64,000 nucleotides of DNA from contig JAGVSM010004011.1 in the NCBI GenBank assembly GCA_022494885.1, positions 426,372-490,371 of the forward strand, written 5' to 3'. Shown in pieces: positions 33,471 through 45,035 of this stretch. Below the pieces are notes generated by a model. It saw only the letters and a list, made by a program, of their open reading frames with translations, was not told the origin of the DNA and did not search any database. The translations under genes were made by a program, and so were the position numbers. The stretch is from Micrasema longulum (taxonomy: Eukaryota > Arthropoda > Insecta > Trichoptera > Brachycentridae). Each line of letters opens with the position of its first letter. Position 1 is the first letter of the stretch.

Positions 33471-33904
33471 CATACCGCGCGCAATTTTTACAATTACCTC
33501 TTGGTACCACTTGGTAATTGTCAAAATCCGTCTTTAGTATGCTTAACTTTCGTCTGTATTTACCTACAGAGGTATTAAAAAGCCGGCTCTTTTGACATAT
33601 CGATACGTAGATACACCCAGGAAGATAGTAAAAAAGGTGGAAAAATATAATGACATTTTTTTTAAACGGTGGCAATGTTTTGGGTTTAGTATATGCGTTA
33701 AGAGAGCAGCATCTAGCCACTGCATATAGCCATTCGGATTAAAAACTGACAATTATGTCAGAATTAAATTCGACTTCAAAATTTATTTATTTTTTTACTC
33801 AAATTTTAAACAGGCTCTTAATAAAGAAACTGAGCACCTCAGAATGATTAAAAAATAAAATAAATTGAAATAAAAGCAAAAATTGCTCTGCGAAAATTTT
33901 TACC

Positions 33905-34500
33905 ACGTTAAAGGAGTAGATATGTGTACCGTGGGGTACTAGATCTGTCTGTACATATCGATGTACCCACCTAAAAATTTGAATATAAAGCGTCGGTAGT
34001 GTATCTTCGTAACTGCTCGGGAGAATTTATTTTCTACTATTTTCATTTTTTTATTTTCTTTTTATTTTGGAAGTACAGTACAGTACAGTAACAAAGTTTT
34101 ATATTTTACACAGTTAGACTTTACTCTAATGGACCAGTGAAGTTTCCATATTATAAAGTAATTATATGTAATGTTAAATATTAAAGTACAAAAAAGATAC
34201 GGAAAAAAAACATAATTAGTTTTTAAAAAATTTAAATTAAAGTAAAAAAATGAAGAAAATTTGTAAAAATAATTAAAAGTTAAGAATTGAAATAAATAAT
34301 GAAAAACATGCTCAGATGTAAAAATTAAATAATAAAATACTATGATGTCATAATGAAGGTATGTCATTTCGGTGCCTAGATATGTGTACCGTGGCGTACG
34401 TGTCTCCTTGGTATATATCGATGTACCTACCAAAACTAGAATATAGGGCGTCGGTGGTGTATCTTCGTAACCGCTCGGAAAAATTTATGTCCTATTGTAA
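33905..34500. repeat. Direct repeat, two 140-bp units ~460 bp apart
   Basis: Units 33,905-34,045 and 34,360-34,500 share atatgtgtaccgtgg, atatcgatgtacc, then 'gcgtcggtagtgtatcttcg' and gctcgg. The DNA between is AT-rich. They could be the ends of an unidentified element (LTR-like) or a local duplication. Confidence 0.6.
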
Positions 34501-35215
34501 TCGCGGCCCAGCTCGGGTACTTTTGGGACAGCCCTCGTACGTGAATATTCTTAGGGATAATATTTTCGTTCATTTCTATTTCAGACTATCGCGAGATGTT
34601 ACGAGAAGGAACGAATAAATCGCTAGGATCCGTTCTGGTAGATTGATATTCCAATTACGTCGGGAGTTTGCGGCTTGACGTATCTCCTATCTCAGAACTT
34701 GGTGGCAAACATTTGGCAAGCGAACAACATTTCTGTTTATTTAAACAAATCATCCACTAAGAGATATTGTATTAGACGTATGGTGTATTATGCCGAATCG
34801 ACCCGCAAGCAGACACATCTTGCAATATCTCTATTCAAATACATTTAAGCAACAAATTAAAGGTGAATATCATAATCCTGTAATAATACTAATCATAATT
34901 ATTTTTATTAGCTCGATAAGGCGGGTTCTGCAAAACCAAGCCAACCAGCACAAAGTAGTAAAGGTTTATTAAGATTTTTTTTGTAATCCTGGGAGTACAA
35001 AAAAAAATTTGTATGATTTAATAAATAAAAAAAAAATTAAAAAAGAAAGAAAAAAAATACTCAATAAATTCTAGAATTCAAATTCCTGCTAGGAATATTT
35101 TCATGCAATTTTTACAAATCAAACATTTATTTTGTATTGCGATTATATAATTTTTGCCGATAAACGCCGTATTTCGTCACTAAACTGAAAAAAAAAATTA
35201 TGAAGTATTTTCTTC
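34500..35215. other. Unassigned sequence
   Basis: 34,500-34,800 is less AT-rich and gives translations with no recognised motif (for example a 60-aa frame at 34,790-34,972). It ends in A-rich runs near 35,040, as a retroposon would. No homologue was seen elsewhere in the window. Confidence 0.35.
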
Positions 35216-35229
35216 TCTAAATTTTCTCA

Positions 35230-35545
35230 ATTTCTGTTGTAATATGTTAGTCTAAATAACTCCTTAGGGTAGCCCGGTCTTTGTCTACAATTTTTTTTAC
35301 AAATTCAAAATATTGTTGATTAAATCAACTGCTCTAAGAATGAAAAATGCCTAGTAAGGTATACTTAGCCAAATGAATCTCACCCACATCAATAAGAGTT
35401 TCAGATCTTTAACTTCAAAGTCAATAGATGGAAGAATTTAAGAAACACGGATGTTTAAACATAGGCAGAATAGTAAATGTCACACAGTGTGTAAAGTGAC
35501 CACACCAGCCAACAGAAGGTTATAAATGAATAACCTTTAAATAAG
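35230..35545 (+). mobile_element. PAL copy, linear
   Basis: Blocks in order are ctgttgtaatatgttag, gtctttgtctacaa, 'ttcaaaatattgttgattaa', 'aatctcacccacatc', 'gatgttt..ataggcagaat' and gtgtgtaaagtgaccac. All have one orientation. The bases beyond the usual terminus match the copy at 19.4 kb, showing that the family has internal sequence beyond what most copies keep. Confidence 0.65.
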
Positions 35546-35699
35546 CAGTGATACATGTATGATTTTGGGATTTATCTTTTAGTCACTTATATGAAGTATC
35601 ATCTCTTCATAGAACAGTGTGGATAATAAGTCTTTTTTTTTTTTTTAATATTTGTGTTTTTCAATATTCTGTTTTATAAAGAAAATATTGATAAAATAA

Positions 35700-35825
35700 A
35701 TAAATATGAACAGTTTGGGTAGGTAGGAAGAAATTGCCTTAAGGCAATATGCCCGCTCTAATGCACATGTTTGTAAACTGATTATGTATACAAAGTGCTT
35801 AAATAAATAAAAAAATAAAATAAGG
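35700..35825 (+). mobile_element. LINE M 3' module with perfect 16-bp palindrome
   Basis: After gggtaggtaggaagaa comes ATTGCCTTAAGGCAAT (35,733-35,748), then atgcccgc and a diverged tgtac motif. The tail is (AATA)n. No coding part remains. Confidence 0.65.
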
Positions 35826-36775
35826 GAGTCGGAGTTAAGAAATAAAAAAAAAACGAAAGTTAAAATCTAATCTAACATTCTTTAATTTACGAAATTACCA
35901 GAATGGACATCGTCTATTTTGATACAAGTAAATTCAGTTTTTACTTTTTTTTAGTGCATTCAAAAAGGTTAATTCAATCTGTAGTACCATGTAATGGCTC
36001 TAGTGATAACCCTCACATGGTTTCGGCAAAGCTTCATTAGGCCGAAAGCAAACCTTTGCGAGTACTCAGCTGTGCTGACCAGGAGCTTTTCGTCAGAGTT
36101 TTATACTTTGCTTCTGGGCTCATGAGCAACTTAGGTAAGTTCATTACCAGGAGTGCATTTGGGTAAACCACAATAGGGCTCATGGTCTGTTGAGGTTATC
36201 TCAGCCCTCAGCCTCGCACGATACACACATGGTATTCATTACGATTTTTAATAAGCAACACTCAATTTGATGCTTAATGGTCGTGTAATAAACATCTAAG
36301 TGTTCTCAAACTGGCGATTCACTACTTCCTACAAATTACTTTATAATGATGTTCGTGCCTGAACATATTTTTTTATCTAACATCTCAAGACTTGAGAATT
36401 TTTGCGTGTAACGTTAGTCGAAATAATTTACGAAATTGTTTTATTTTTTATTATGTTTTTAAAGATTTATTAAAGCCACGGCAATTTTGTGTAATTGAGA
36501 CACGAAAAGATGGAGATTATACTGAAACGCAAAAAAATTAGTTTCTTTTTTCTTTTGACAGAAGCTAATAAGGAGACGATTATATTCTCTCCTCCTTTCC
36601 TCACTCTTTATTTCCTTTTTCTCTTTGACAACTAGTATATATATTGATTTATTTACTAACACATATTTCTTCTTCTTTTTTAGTACATTTTTTTTGTATA
36701 CGTATTGAAACGAAAAAATAATAATAACCCTTGTTATCGACTCGGTTGCCGCTTTCAAGCAATAATTTTGAATAC
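35826..36775. other. No gene recognised
   Basis: 36,000-36,240 has higher GC (gtgataaccctcacatggtt and following) without a motif or a partner. The 99-codon minus frame at 36,459-36,758 is lysine-rich low-complexity sequence. Confidence 0.35.
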
Positions 36776-36779
36776 GGAA

Positions 36780-37005
36780 ATCGAGTGGAGATAGGTCCGC
36801 CTTGTTGTTTAGTGGTTGACGCGTTCATTTACTATTCTTGAGGTCCTAAAATTAATTTCTGGCCAGGTGGACGTAAATTTTTAATTAAAAAGATTTTTTG
36901 CAGTATTTCACTGTTTTTGGACTGGCTGAAGCGTAAAACTGATCACCTTGCCTTCATAACAGATAATTAAACTACGCTGTGTTTGGTTTAACAATTCAAT
37001 TCAAT
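36780..37005 (+). repeat. SINE1 relic
   Basis: The diverged head (cttgttgtttagtggttgac) and body ('tttggactggctgaagcg', then ctacgctgtgtttggttta) identify it. The last part is cut off by LINE N. Confidence 0.6.
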
Positions 37006-37395
37006 GCATTTATTTTAAATATAACATATACATTACAAACATATATTAAATACGTACATATTATAAAAAAGAAAAAAATACATGAAAGAGACTCATGTCA
37101 AAGAAGTAGGAGAATTCTGCTCCGGAAAACCCCTTCGGATACATGGAACAGATCAATATCCAGAGCAATGTTGTTCAGCATAGCGGTAGCCCTTCCAACA
37201 GGCATAACCATAGGCAGATTGGTCCTGTATATTGGAATATGAAACAATCTATGCTGCATACAAACCAATGCTTATCATAATCTCAGAATTATCGACCAAC
37301 ATGTGTAGTCAAATACACATTCCTTCTAGTCTCTAAACTGTTGAAGCCAAGCATACCCTGGAGGAACTCGGTCGGGTAGAGGGGGATAAAGATAA
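36990..37395 (-). mobile_element. LINE N C-terminus, copy 1
   Basis: The minus-strand translation gives MLGFNSLETRR, then HIPIYRTNLPMVMPVGRA and LDIDLFHVSEGVFR. This is the usual last ~100 residues of Jockey/CR1-like ORF2 (P..RTN....P..R....N....DIDxF). Stops interrupt the first part. A plus-strand 87-codon frame here is only its shadow. Confidence 0.7.
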
Positions 37396-37470
37396 TGGTA
37401 TATTGTTGCTTGGTCGGAAGAAATCGCCATTTAGCAATAAACTTGCTAACGTACAAATAAGAATTTACAA
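37396..37470 (+). mobile_element. LINE M 3' module
   Basis: It has gcttggtcggaagaaa, a hairpin (tcgccatttagcaata), a diverged aacttgcta and acgtacaaat. It lies between two LINE N fragments. Confidence 0.5.
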
Positions 37471-37609
37471 AATGTTAAATTAGAAATTCATTTCAATACG
37501 TTTATGAACACGGCAAAAAATATATTTAAGGTTTACAAAACACGAAAAAAAAATAGTAGTTCGATTTGAACGGGAAAAAGAGTTAAAATAAATATACCTA
37601 TTAATTAGA

Positions 37610-37800
37610 GCAAAAGGAAGCTGTCCACTCTGAACTTTCTTTCAGTAACATGAAAGATGTCGATATCCAAAGAGATACGGTTGAGTAACGACATTGTTCT
37701 TCCTCCTGACATTACCATTGGCAGGCTGGTTCTGCAAGCAGGAAGATGAAATAGCTAAATCCACCCATGTCTAAGGTAGTTTTTAGGAATATTTATACAA
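37610..37800 (-). mobile_element. LINE N C-terminus, copy 2
   Basis: The minus-strand translation FHLPACRTSLPMVMSGGRT and then RISLDIDIFHVTERKFR align with copy 1 at 37.1 kb. It is too short to contain any domain. Confidence 0.65.
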
Positions 37801-37861
37801 ATACTCTCCATTACACCTATGTTGATCGTAATACCCCGGATCAATCGAAAAAAATAAATAA

Positions 37862-38815
37862 GTTAATGAAATACATATTAATAGTAAAAATAGCAAACAA
37901 AAAAATCCCACAAAGGCATGGCCTGTTCGTGAGTATACAAGAAAATGTTTATGAATTTTTGCTCCTATAATAAATAATAGACAGTTTACACACTGTGTAA
38001 CATTCACCATTCTGCCTATATTTGAACATCTATATTCCTTCAATTCTTCCATCTGTTTATGTTTGTGAAGTTAAAGAGCTGAAACCTTTATTTATGCTGG
38101 TGAGATTCATCTAATTGAATTATTTCACCTACATACTAGGCAACGCCTGAAAATGTTATTTTTTCAATTTCTATACTTCTTCATGGACCAGGTAATTTAT
38201 CAACAATATTTTGTTAAACCAGCCATTGGCAGGTCATAAGCCCTGTAGATGCCTAGACTTCAAATTACCTTCTCTTAAATGTTCTTCATCTCTGTTGTAA
38301 TATGTTAATATAAACAGCTACCCAGGGAGTTGAATCCAGTCCTTGTCTACAAAAATTTGGACTAACTCAAAATATTGTTAATAGACAGTTATAAAATTTT
38401 TGTGTAACACAAGAACGAAAAAATAAAATATTGTGTAAAAGATTATTTGGTATTTTTTTTATAGTAATTAGAAAAGGAAATAAAAAATGTTTTAAAAAAA
38501 CACAATAATATTCCTTATTATTAAAGGGCAACAAAATACATCATAGAAAAAAAGAGTTTATATCTTTAGTTTGAATCCAGGAAAGTGCATGTTTTTAAAA
38601 AGAAGGAAAATTTTGAGAGTTTGGAATCAATGAAATATTATTTAGTAAAAAATAATTAAAATTTTTGGGCCTATAAAATATACATGTTTCTGTGCGAGAA
38701 TGTGGTATTTCTAACACACGATTCCTTATTTGACTTGATCTATTTGAATTACTTGTAAATAAATTATGGTTCTTAAATATATATTTCAAACATTAACAAC
38801 CATATGTTTGTCTTA
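37862..38815 (-). mobile_element. LINE S end, interrupted by PAL
   Basis: The minus-strand frame 38,789-38,595 contains VLEIPHSRTE and FYRPKNFN, the LINE C-terminal (R)TNxGxxxFxYRGPKxWN signature in decayed form. The whole stretch outside 37,976-38,390 aligns with 57,127-57,690. The PAL insert lies in the 3' UTR. Confidence 0.65.
37987..38379 (+). mobile_element. PAL copy with 11-bp duplication and known empty site
   Basis: It is flanked by AATAGACAGTT on both sides (37,976-37,986 and 38,380-38,390). The paralogous LINE S copy reads straight through this point at about 57,240-57,256, so the insertion is clear. The element starts at 'tacacactgtgtaac', has the spacer blocks, and closes with the conserved ..ctcaaaatattgtt terminus. 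The left end is different from that of the 55.1-kb copy. Confidence 0.85.
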
Positions 38816-39007
38816 GGTCTAAAAGTTTGGCTTCTTGGAACAATTGGAAAGAGGGCAAAGTTCGATTTTTGTGAAGCATTATTTTTAATATAAATTTTTG
38901 AACAGTTTTTAATGGTTTAATATGATTGTTGTAAGTTCCCCCCAATTATTCCATAGAAAAGCGAATATTCATGTAAATATTCTTTTATTTCAGAAAGAAA
39001 GATAGTA

Positions 39008-39376
39008 CAGTTTAACTCCAACTATCCGAATCAATTTAGACCAGATCACATTCGGATAGTTAGATTTTTACCGAAAAAGGGTCCATTTTAATAATTACTA
39101 AAGATGTGTTGAAAATGAAAAATGAGTGACTGAAAATGAAAAATGAGCTTTCAATTAATTAAATGAAAGGGCAACACCTTTACATGTTAAGCGTAGTTAC
39201 AAGTTCTGTACATTAGTGCGGTATGCACAAATGTACATTTATACATTGTAAATGAACGTCATTGCTTGCTGAACATCTCGGTCATAGTAAGTTGTTTGAC
39301 TGTCATCAACCGTCTTATATTTTTTCTTCTAAAAGCTATTCAGATCGTCAGAGTTCGGATAATTGGAGTTCCACTG
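39008..39376. mobile_element. pogo/Tigger-like MITE (369 bp)
   Basis: The left end CAGTTTAACTCCAACTATCC and the right end (ggataattggagttccactg) are inverted copies. TA lies on both sides (39,006-39,007 and 39,377-39,378). CAGT plus an AACTCCAATTATCCGAA-type TIR is the known layout of pogo/Tigger elements. The interior has a second inverted stretch around ttcggatagttag and ctattcagatcgtcag. It has no coding sequence. Confidence 0.75.
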
Positions 39377-39479
39377 TACTTTATTAGAATGCAAAAATGG
39401 TTTTAAAATGTGTAATTGCAGAAAAGAAAAAAATGTATTTTCGAAATTATTTATGCGTTTTGATTTATTATTTTTTCAT

Positions 39480-39725
39480 ATTATATACAAAATAAAGTAT
39501 GTTCGTTTACAACGCCCTACGAATGTGTGAGAGATGAGATGCACTCATAAGCGACCAATCGGAGCAAGCGCAGCTTCCGGCGGGTAATTCTATCATCAGT
39601 CAATTCGGGACTAATCGATGATGGAATTAAATGGATCGATAAAGCTGGCAGTATGGGGCAACTTCGCCAAACATTATTCACACAAGCGGGTTGAACGCAT
39701 AATATTATCATAATTCTGCAAAGCT
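39480..39725. other. Unassigned moderate-GC stretch
   Basis: 39,500-39,700 is less AT-rich than its surroundings. A 64-aa minus frame has no motif. No repeat partner was seen. Confidence 0.3.
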
Positions 39726-39784
39726 TTGAACTACTTGATTAAGAGCAAAATAAGATAAGACTGATATTATTTAGTAATTTTGTT

Positions 39785-40330
39785 AATGTCGTAATAACAT
39801 TTTTCGAAGAAGTTAATATTTTACTGTTTGCCGACGACTTAAAAATGTAACTGATTGTTATACTCTTCAAGAAAATATAAATAGATCGTACAAGTGGGGT
39901 AGCATAAATAATCTTCAGATAAATATGGGTAAATGTCAAAGTATTTCCTTTTGTGGATGTAAAAACTCCATTCAATTACATATTTTTAAATAGTATCGAT
40001 TTGATAAGACTGTCTCAAATAAAAGATCTGGGTATTTAGCTTGATGAGAAACTACAGTTTACTTTTCATATTAATCAGATAGCTAATGATGGAATAAAGA
40101 TGCTTGGATTTGTTTTGAGAGTAGCGTCAAAATTTAAAAATGCACTTACTGTGAAACAATTGAACGTAGTTATGCAGAAAATGATCGTCCATTTGATTAC
40201 TGTTATAAAAATCAATTGTACATTAATACCTCAAAATGTTATTCAATGACATCAACTAAAAGTACAAAAAAATTTACGTACAATTATACGATCAAAGGTA
40301 ATTTCACCATATCACGGTGTACATAGATTA
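39785..40330 (+). mobile_element. LINE reverse transcriptase relic with FADD box
   Basis: The plus strand encodes EVNILLFADDLKM (39,811-39,849), the RT catalytic box. A stop follows directly, then NNLQINMGKCQSISF, DLGI.LDEKLQFTFHIN and MLGFVLRVASKFKN, the segment between RT palm and thumb. Frameshifts and stops occur throughout. A second LINE piece begins at 40,335 in the same direction. Confidence 0.75.
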
Positions 40331-40334
40331 GAGA

Positions 40335-41195
40335 CTCAGGAGATATTCTTGATAAGAGATTGCTGTTTAGGTCTCACTTAAATTCTATTGTTGAAAAAGC
40401 TAACCAAATGCTGGGCTTCATTTTAAGAATTTCCAAACCTTTTAAAAAACCAAATACATTAAAAACTTTATACAACACTTTTGTACGCAGTAATTTAGAG
40501 TTTGCATCCGTTGTGTGGAGCCCACAATACATAACAGGCACAGAAAGGATTGAAAATGTTCAACGGAAATTAAAAAAATATCTAGATTATAATAACAATT
40601 AAACGCTTTGTACTTACAGCTAATCTGCCAAAGAAAATGGATTTTTTACCCTTGAAAATAGACGCACTGCATCTGAATTATGCAATTTACATAAATTATT
40701 AAATAATAAAGTAGACTCTTTTAACTTACTCTCCAAACTTAATTTTAATGTCCCCTTTTGCTTGACAAAAAATTAGTATTTATTCCATCTGCCAGTCTGT
40801 AGCACTAACTATGCACAACACTCTTTCATCTATCGTTCTTGATTTAACTATAATGCTTTTTTTTCATTTATTGATATATTTTACATGCCCCTTAATTTAT
40901 TTAAAAATAAATTAAGACTCATTATTTCTGGCTGCGATACGATCCGACTTACTATTTAATGATGCTCACACTTACACACACCTGAACACTTACTCCCACA
41001 CAAATACACATCTACACATACTATCATACAAATACACATATACACACCCTTTTGTTGCAACACAATTTGATAGTATGTTTGATTCTTATTTAGAAACTTC
41101 GCTGGTCTGTCTATAAACGGTATTTTTAAAAATGTTATTACATCATTGTCGACTGTTTGTTTCTTTGAAATAAATAAATAAATAAAGCAGCCAGT
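40335..41195 (+). mobile_element. LINE C copy
   Basis: The frame at 40,360-40,602 encodes RSHLNSIVEKANQMLGFI, LEFASVVWSPQYI and a terminated end. After the stop, LENRRTASELCNLHKLLN and STNYAQHSF are still visible. The 3' UTR has a CA-rich block (40,965-41,050) and an (AATA)n end at 41,170-41,187, as in the 9-kb copy. Several stops make it non-functional. Confidence 0.75.
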
Positions 41196-41199
41196 TCAC

Positions 41200-41530
41200 G
41201 ATTTCGAAAAAAATGAGGTATTGGTGTTATCGGGTGCAAAAAAGTCAATTCTATGTTTTGCTAAAAACAACCAGGCCGCTTTCATACAAAAAACTGAAAT
41301 TACCCTCTAAAAATAGTGCCGATCCCAAAAATGGCATTTCTCAATTTACAGAAATCATCCATAACACTAGAAAAAAATTACGCTACTTTAAAAATCATTA
41401 AAACTGGTCAAATACATAATGAGATTTATGTTTGTAATATAAAAAAAGAAATGTATTCATTGTTTATCATTTGTCAAAGTAAAAAAACATTCCAACTGTT
41501 GTGTAGATTTGATTATAAACTCTTTTCATA
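41200..41530. other. No gene recognised
   Basis: Two overlapping plus frames (62 and 71 aa, 41,213-41,531) have lysine-rich AT-biased composition and no motif. Confidence 0.35.
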
Positions 41531-41533
41531 AAT

Positions 41534-42480
41534 GTGCTAATATCTCAGTTTTACTTTTCTATGGCTAGTTGCTTTCTGCATAACAACGTTCAATTGTACT
41601 GCTCATTAGTAAGGAGTAGACTTAAATACAACTCTTCGGTTTGGTCGCCCTACTATGAAATTCATTCTCATGCTATCGAAAGGGTACACAATAAATTCTT
41701 GCGCTTTATTAATTATAAATATCTATAGAATCCTTCAAAAAACGGATTCAAACTGTCAGTAAGGTCACAGTGAGTCACATCTTGCTGAATGGTGTGATTC
41801 TATAAATTGCTGCGAACGCCCAGTTGCATTCCACCGACAACACCATGACTAGTCCTACTCGTTAGCGTCCACGACGCGAACCCCGGGCAATAGGATCTCA
41901 CTAATAACGGTGTGATCACAGCAGATAAGAGAGGATGAAAGGCGAGTTTCGAAAGGCGAAAGGCAGAAATCCCGACAGAAAAATCTACCAGAGAAGGCAA
42001 CGGAAAACCACTCTGGTCAACTTTTCCCAGGAATCACTATGGCGAGTACATCCAATAACCAGTTGTCCTGGCTGCGGAGAAGCGCAGGACCGAGATGCTT
42101 TCGCTGTAGTGATCGCCAGCGTCGGGAAAACCTGACAAGGCACCGAAGAAGAATAGAATCCTTAAATTGTGATTTCCTAAGAAAAGAACTAAGATTTATT
42201 GAATCGTCTGGCAGTTGAGTTATAACTGATTTGTTATTGTTTTTTTAAATAATGATTCAATAATTGACAGCCCAGCTCTGTTTGAACTCATCCAAATTCG
42301 AATACCTGGTAGGAGCACTAGAAGTAAAGATTATTTTTTTGTAACAATTCACGAACCAGCTTCAAAATTCACTCACCTATATCCAGGATACATGGGAATG
42401 GAAATCATTTTGAACAAATATTCGATATTTTCAATACGAATTCTGAAAGTAATGGGCGAATGAGACAATCCATTTTACTT
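41534..42480 (+). mobile_element. LINE H relic, split by an RTE-like retroposon
   Basis: The first part (41,534-41,735) encodes LYCSLVRSRLKYNSSVWSPY and ERVHNKFLRFINYKYL. The second part (42,153-42,480) continues in another frame with ELRFIES and IQIRIPGRSTRSKDYF, a late ORF2 motif. The intervening 41,736-42,152 is a later insertion. Stops and frameshifts are present in both parts. Confidence 0.65.
41736..42152 (+). mobile_element. RTE-associated retroposon inserted in LINE H
   Basis: It is flanked by ATAGAATCCTT on both sides (41,725-41,735 and 42,153-42,163). It contains 'gagaaggcaacggaaaacca' and tcccaggaatcactatgg, a block typical of RTE/BovB-type LINEs and the SINEs they mobilise. The right end is rich in gaa triplets (42,146-42,152). 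It is clearly more GC-rich than the surroundings. The 66-codon frames on both strands here are not supported. Confidence 0.65.
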
Positions 42481-42484
42481 CTAC

Positions 42485-43015
42485 CCAGCTCCACTTTCCA
42501 TTTTTTATAGCTTTTTTAAACATTTTATCGTTACTGATTCTGTGTTGAAAAGGTAGAGTTAAGTCAATGAATATACTATAGTGTATTCCGTTGATTTATC
42601 TCCCTTTACTTTATCAACACAGCATTGTTTTAATAGACAGTGGAAGAAGGTTATAGATTTTAATAGCATAATACTCAAAATCCCTTTGGCTGAAAGTGGT
42701 ATTAATTTTTATTTATTTGAGTTGTCGTTGTGTTGAGGATCTAGTGATTGTATTATTTGTATGTGTTATATTGATAGGGTTATGTCATTAATTCGAGTAA
42801 GAATAGTTATTTCATATTTTTATTTAAAAGTGTTTCATATTATTTATAATATACCTAAATAAATATACAAAAAATCTCTGCAAAGATAGCATTAAGTTTT
42901 TTTCTCAATAAATCTGCATAACTTGCAACTTAAGTTTAACGATACAATGTAAATACGGGTATATTGAATTTTCAAGCCTGGGCTTTGATTACAAAGGGAA
43001 GTTAACACGGTTATC
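42485..43015. other. No gene recognised
   Basis: AT-rich with no frame or repeat partner found. Confidence 0.35.
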
Positions 43016-43019
43016 TTCA

Positions 43020-43485
43020 ATTGACTGTAAAAAAAATTGATGAAGTACCATCGTCGGAAACCCATAATCAAGAAATATCACTTTTTTTACATTTGAAAGT
43101 AATAAATGTCTACGAAATACTGTGCTGTAAAAAAACATTTTTTTTGCTAATTATTGGTAGCATAAAAAAAAACTTCCGTAAAAACGGTCATTTCATTGGC
43201 CACGCCCCTAATACGTCACCAATCATGTTTATTTATTCTTTGCCATTGAAATTTGTGTAGAACTGTATCACGAATCTTGATGTTACAACAACCAAGGCCA
43301 AACACGTCGCGTTTTTTTACGAACGTATTTTTATTGAATTTCTTTTTTCCGTTTATGTATAAAAACTATTTCTTTACAATGTCCATATTGATTTTGAATA
43401 TAAAATTATTTTTTCCAAATCTATTTGATATATTTTTATCGGTATTCGTAAAATGTGATATTTCCCTATCAAACATGTCTTAACA
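43020..43485 (-). repeat. Repeat R, copy 2
   Basis: This is the inverted, diverged counterpart of 25,990-26,450. Two frames (79 and 76 aa, 43,021-43,483) lie in the antisense of the repeat and are not conserved in copy 1, so they are not called as genes. Confidence 0.6.
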
Positions 43486-43489
43486 TATA

Positions 43490-44880
43490 TTTGATATAAA
43501 TATTTTATGTTTCAGGCATAAAAATTTAATTCGCTTTATTGAAAATCTAAGATATATATGTAAACTTTCCACTGTATGTAATTAGAGCCCTAGACCGAGC
43601 CGGATGGTTTTCGATATACATAATTAGTAACCACGAGTTGCATTTATTGTGATATATTTCAGTAATAAATTTATTTTATGTATGAAATTTTTTCACATGA
43701 TTTTTGTAATAAACTGAGGGAAGACAAAATAGCTTTTTTTTCAAACATTTCAATTTTAAGATGGAATCGTCGTTACGTATCCGGGAAGATGAAAAATACA
43801 GATTTGTTTGTAAATTGGACCAAAGCCCTAGACGATTATGTTTGATGGTTATTTTCAGATAAAAATCTTAAGCCTAAAGTGGACCTGAAATATTTTTTGA
43901 ATAGCTGGTTATACCGTGCAATATTTTACTATTGGTGGAGTTAATGAACTAACATACCGTTTTACCGTCACAATTGAGAACATTAGGTTGATGATGATAG
44001 ACAAATACACTATAGACAGATAAAAAGGGCATTGACAGCAGTATACTCTTATGTAAATGTAGTGTATCTTTTACGTAAAGGTACGGTTATCATTCCTACG
44101 CTTTAGATGTCAGTCTAGAAAAAATATAATATTGCACTCAAAACAACCTTTAGAATCAATATTTTCCATCTACCCTACCCGGAATCACAATTCAGGACCG
44201 CAAGAATGGTAAGCAAATACTTATAACACTAATGTACGATGCTGACTTATCTTCAATCGATTTCCCTTTTAAGGATTTTTTGCTTAGAGTAGCCATCAAG
44301 TCGAACACACTCGTCCGGGGTTCTGGTTCTATTTCACTAGCAGAACTGTATTCTTTATTGACCTGGACACAGAGACAACAATTTTCTTTTGGAACATTAT
44401 GTTAGAGTTGACTTGAGAATTTCACAAGTATTGGTCACTATGTTACTATATTATGGGGCGCCCCTGTACTGTGAAATTAAAGTTGACCGTATCGACAAAC
44501 ATCGGCTAATCTTTTAGCGTCATATTGTGATCGAAGGCTTGGTAAACAGCTGTTGTAGCTCGGTTGAATTCAGCCGTCTCTTGTAAGACTAGGTTGATAA
44601 TCCATAAACTAAATCCTTCCATACATTTCGCATACAAACTTATCATTCTACCAGACTAAGTAATCTATTGTTCTGTTTCTCTACAAGATGGAATATCTTT
44701 CAGGTATACATTTCACGTTGCATTAAGACTAAGACTCGTTCTTCTATCTCAACTAGTTATGTTTATTACTCGAGTTTAGATCGAGTGGAAAACTTTAATG
44801 TTATATCGGACGATGTATTTATGTGAAGCGAGATTTATTAGCTGCAGGCTTATAAGTTATTCAGGCTTCTGTTTTATTAA
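43490..44880. other. No gene recognised; weak tRNA-like trace at 44,180-44,260
   Basis: Mostly AT-rich. On the minus strand at about 44,180-44,260 a tRNA-like trace (gtgattccgggtaggg) suggests a decayed SINE head. Confidence 0.3.
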
Positions 44881-44884
44881 TAAC

Positions 44885-45035
44885 TCGATAGAAATTGAAA
44901 ACATTGGATTCGGCCACCCTCTTCCCTTTACTAGACTCTCCTCACTTTTCCACGTACTTAAGGGTAAAAATAATTACGCACAAAATGAATTCATTAGACG
45001 TGCCTGTAGACGTATGCTACAATAACTATTGTCAA
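44885..45035 (+). mobile_element. LINE C-terminal fragment
   Basis: The frame ending at 45,025 reads PLPFTRLSSLFHVLKGKNNY and then AQNEFIRRACRR. It matches the same place as SSSLFHVPAVRTNYALN in LINE C at 9.2 kb. Only about 50 codons are recognisable. Confidence 0.55.

Noticed and set aside
34062..34433. 123-codon minus-strand open frame
   Set aside because: Very AT-rich, aromatic-biased composition with no motif. It overlaps the direct repeat and is expected by chance.
36459..36758. 99-codon lysine-rich minus frame
   Set aside because: It is a low-complexity translation of poly-T/poly-A sequence with no homologous motif.
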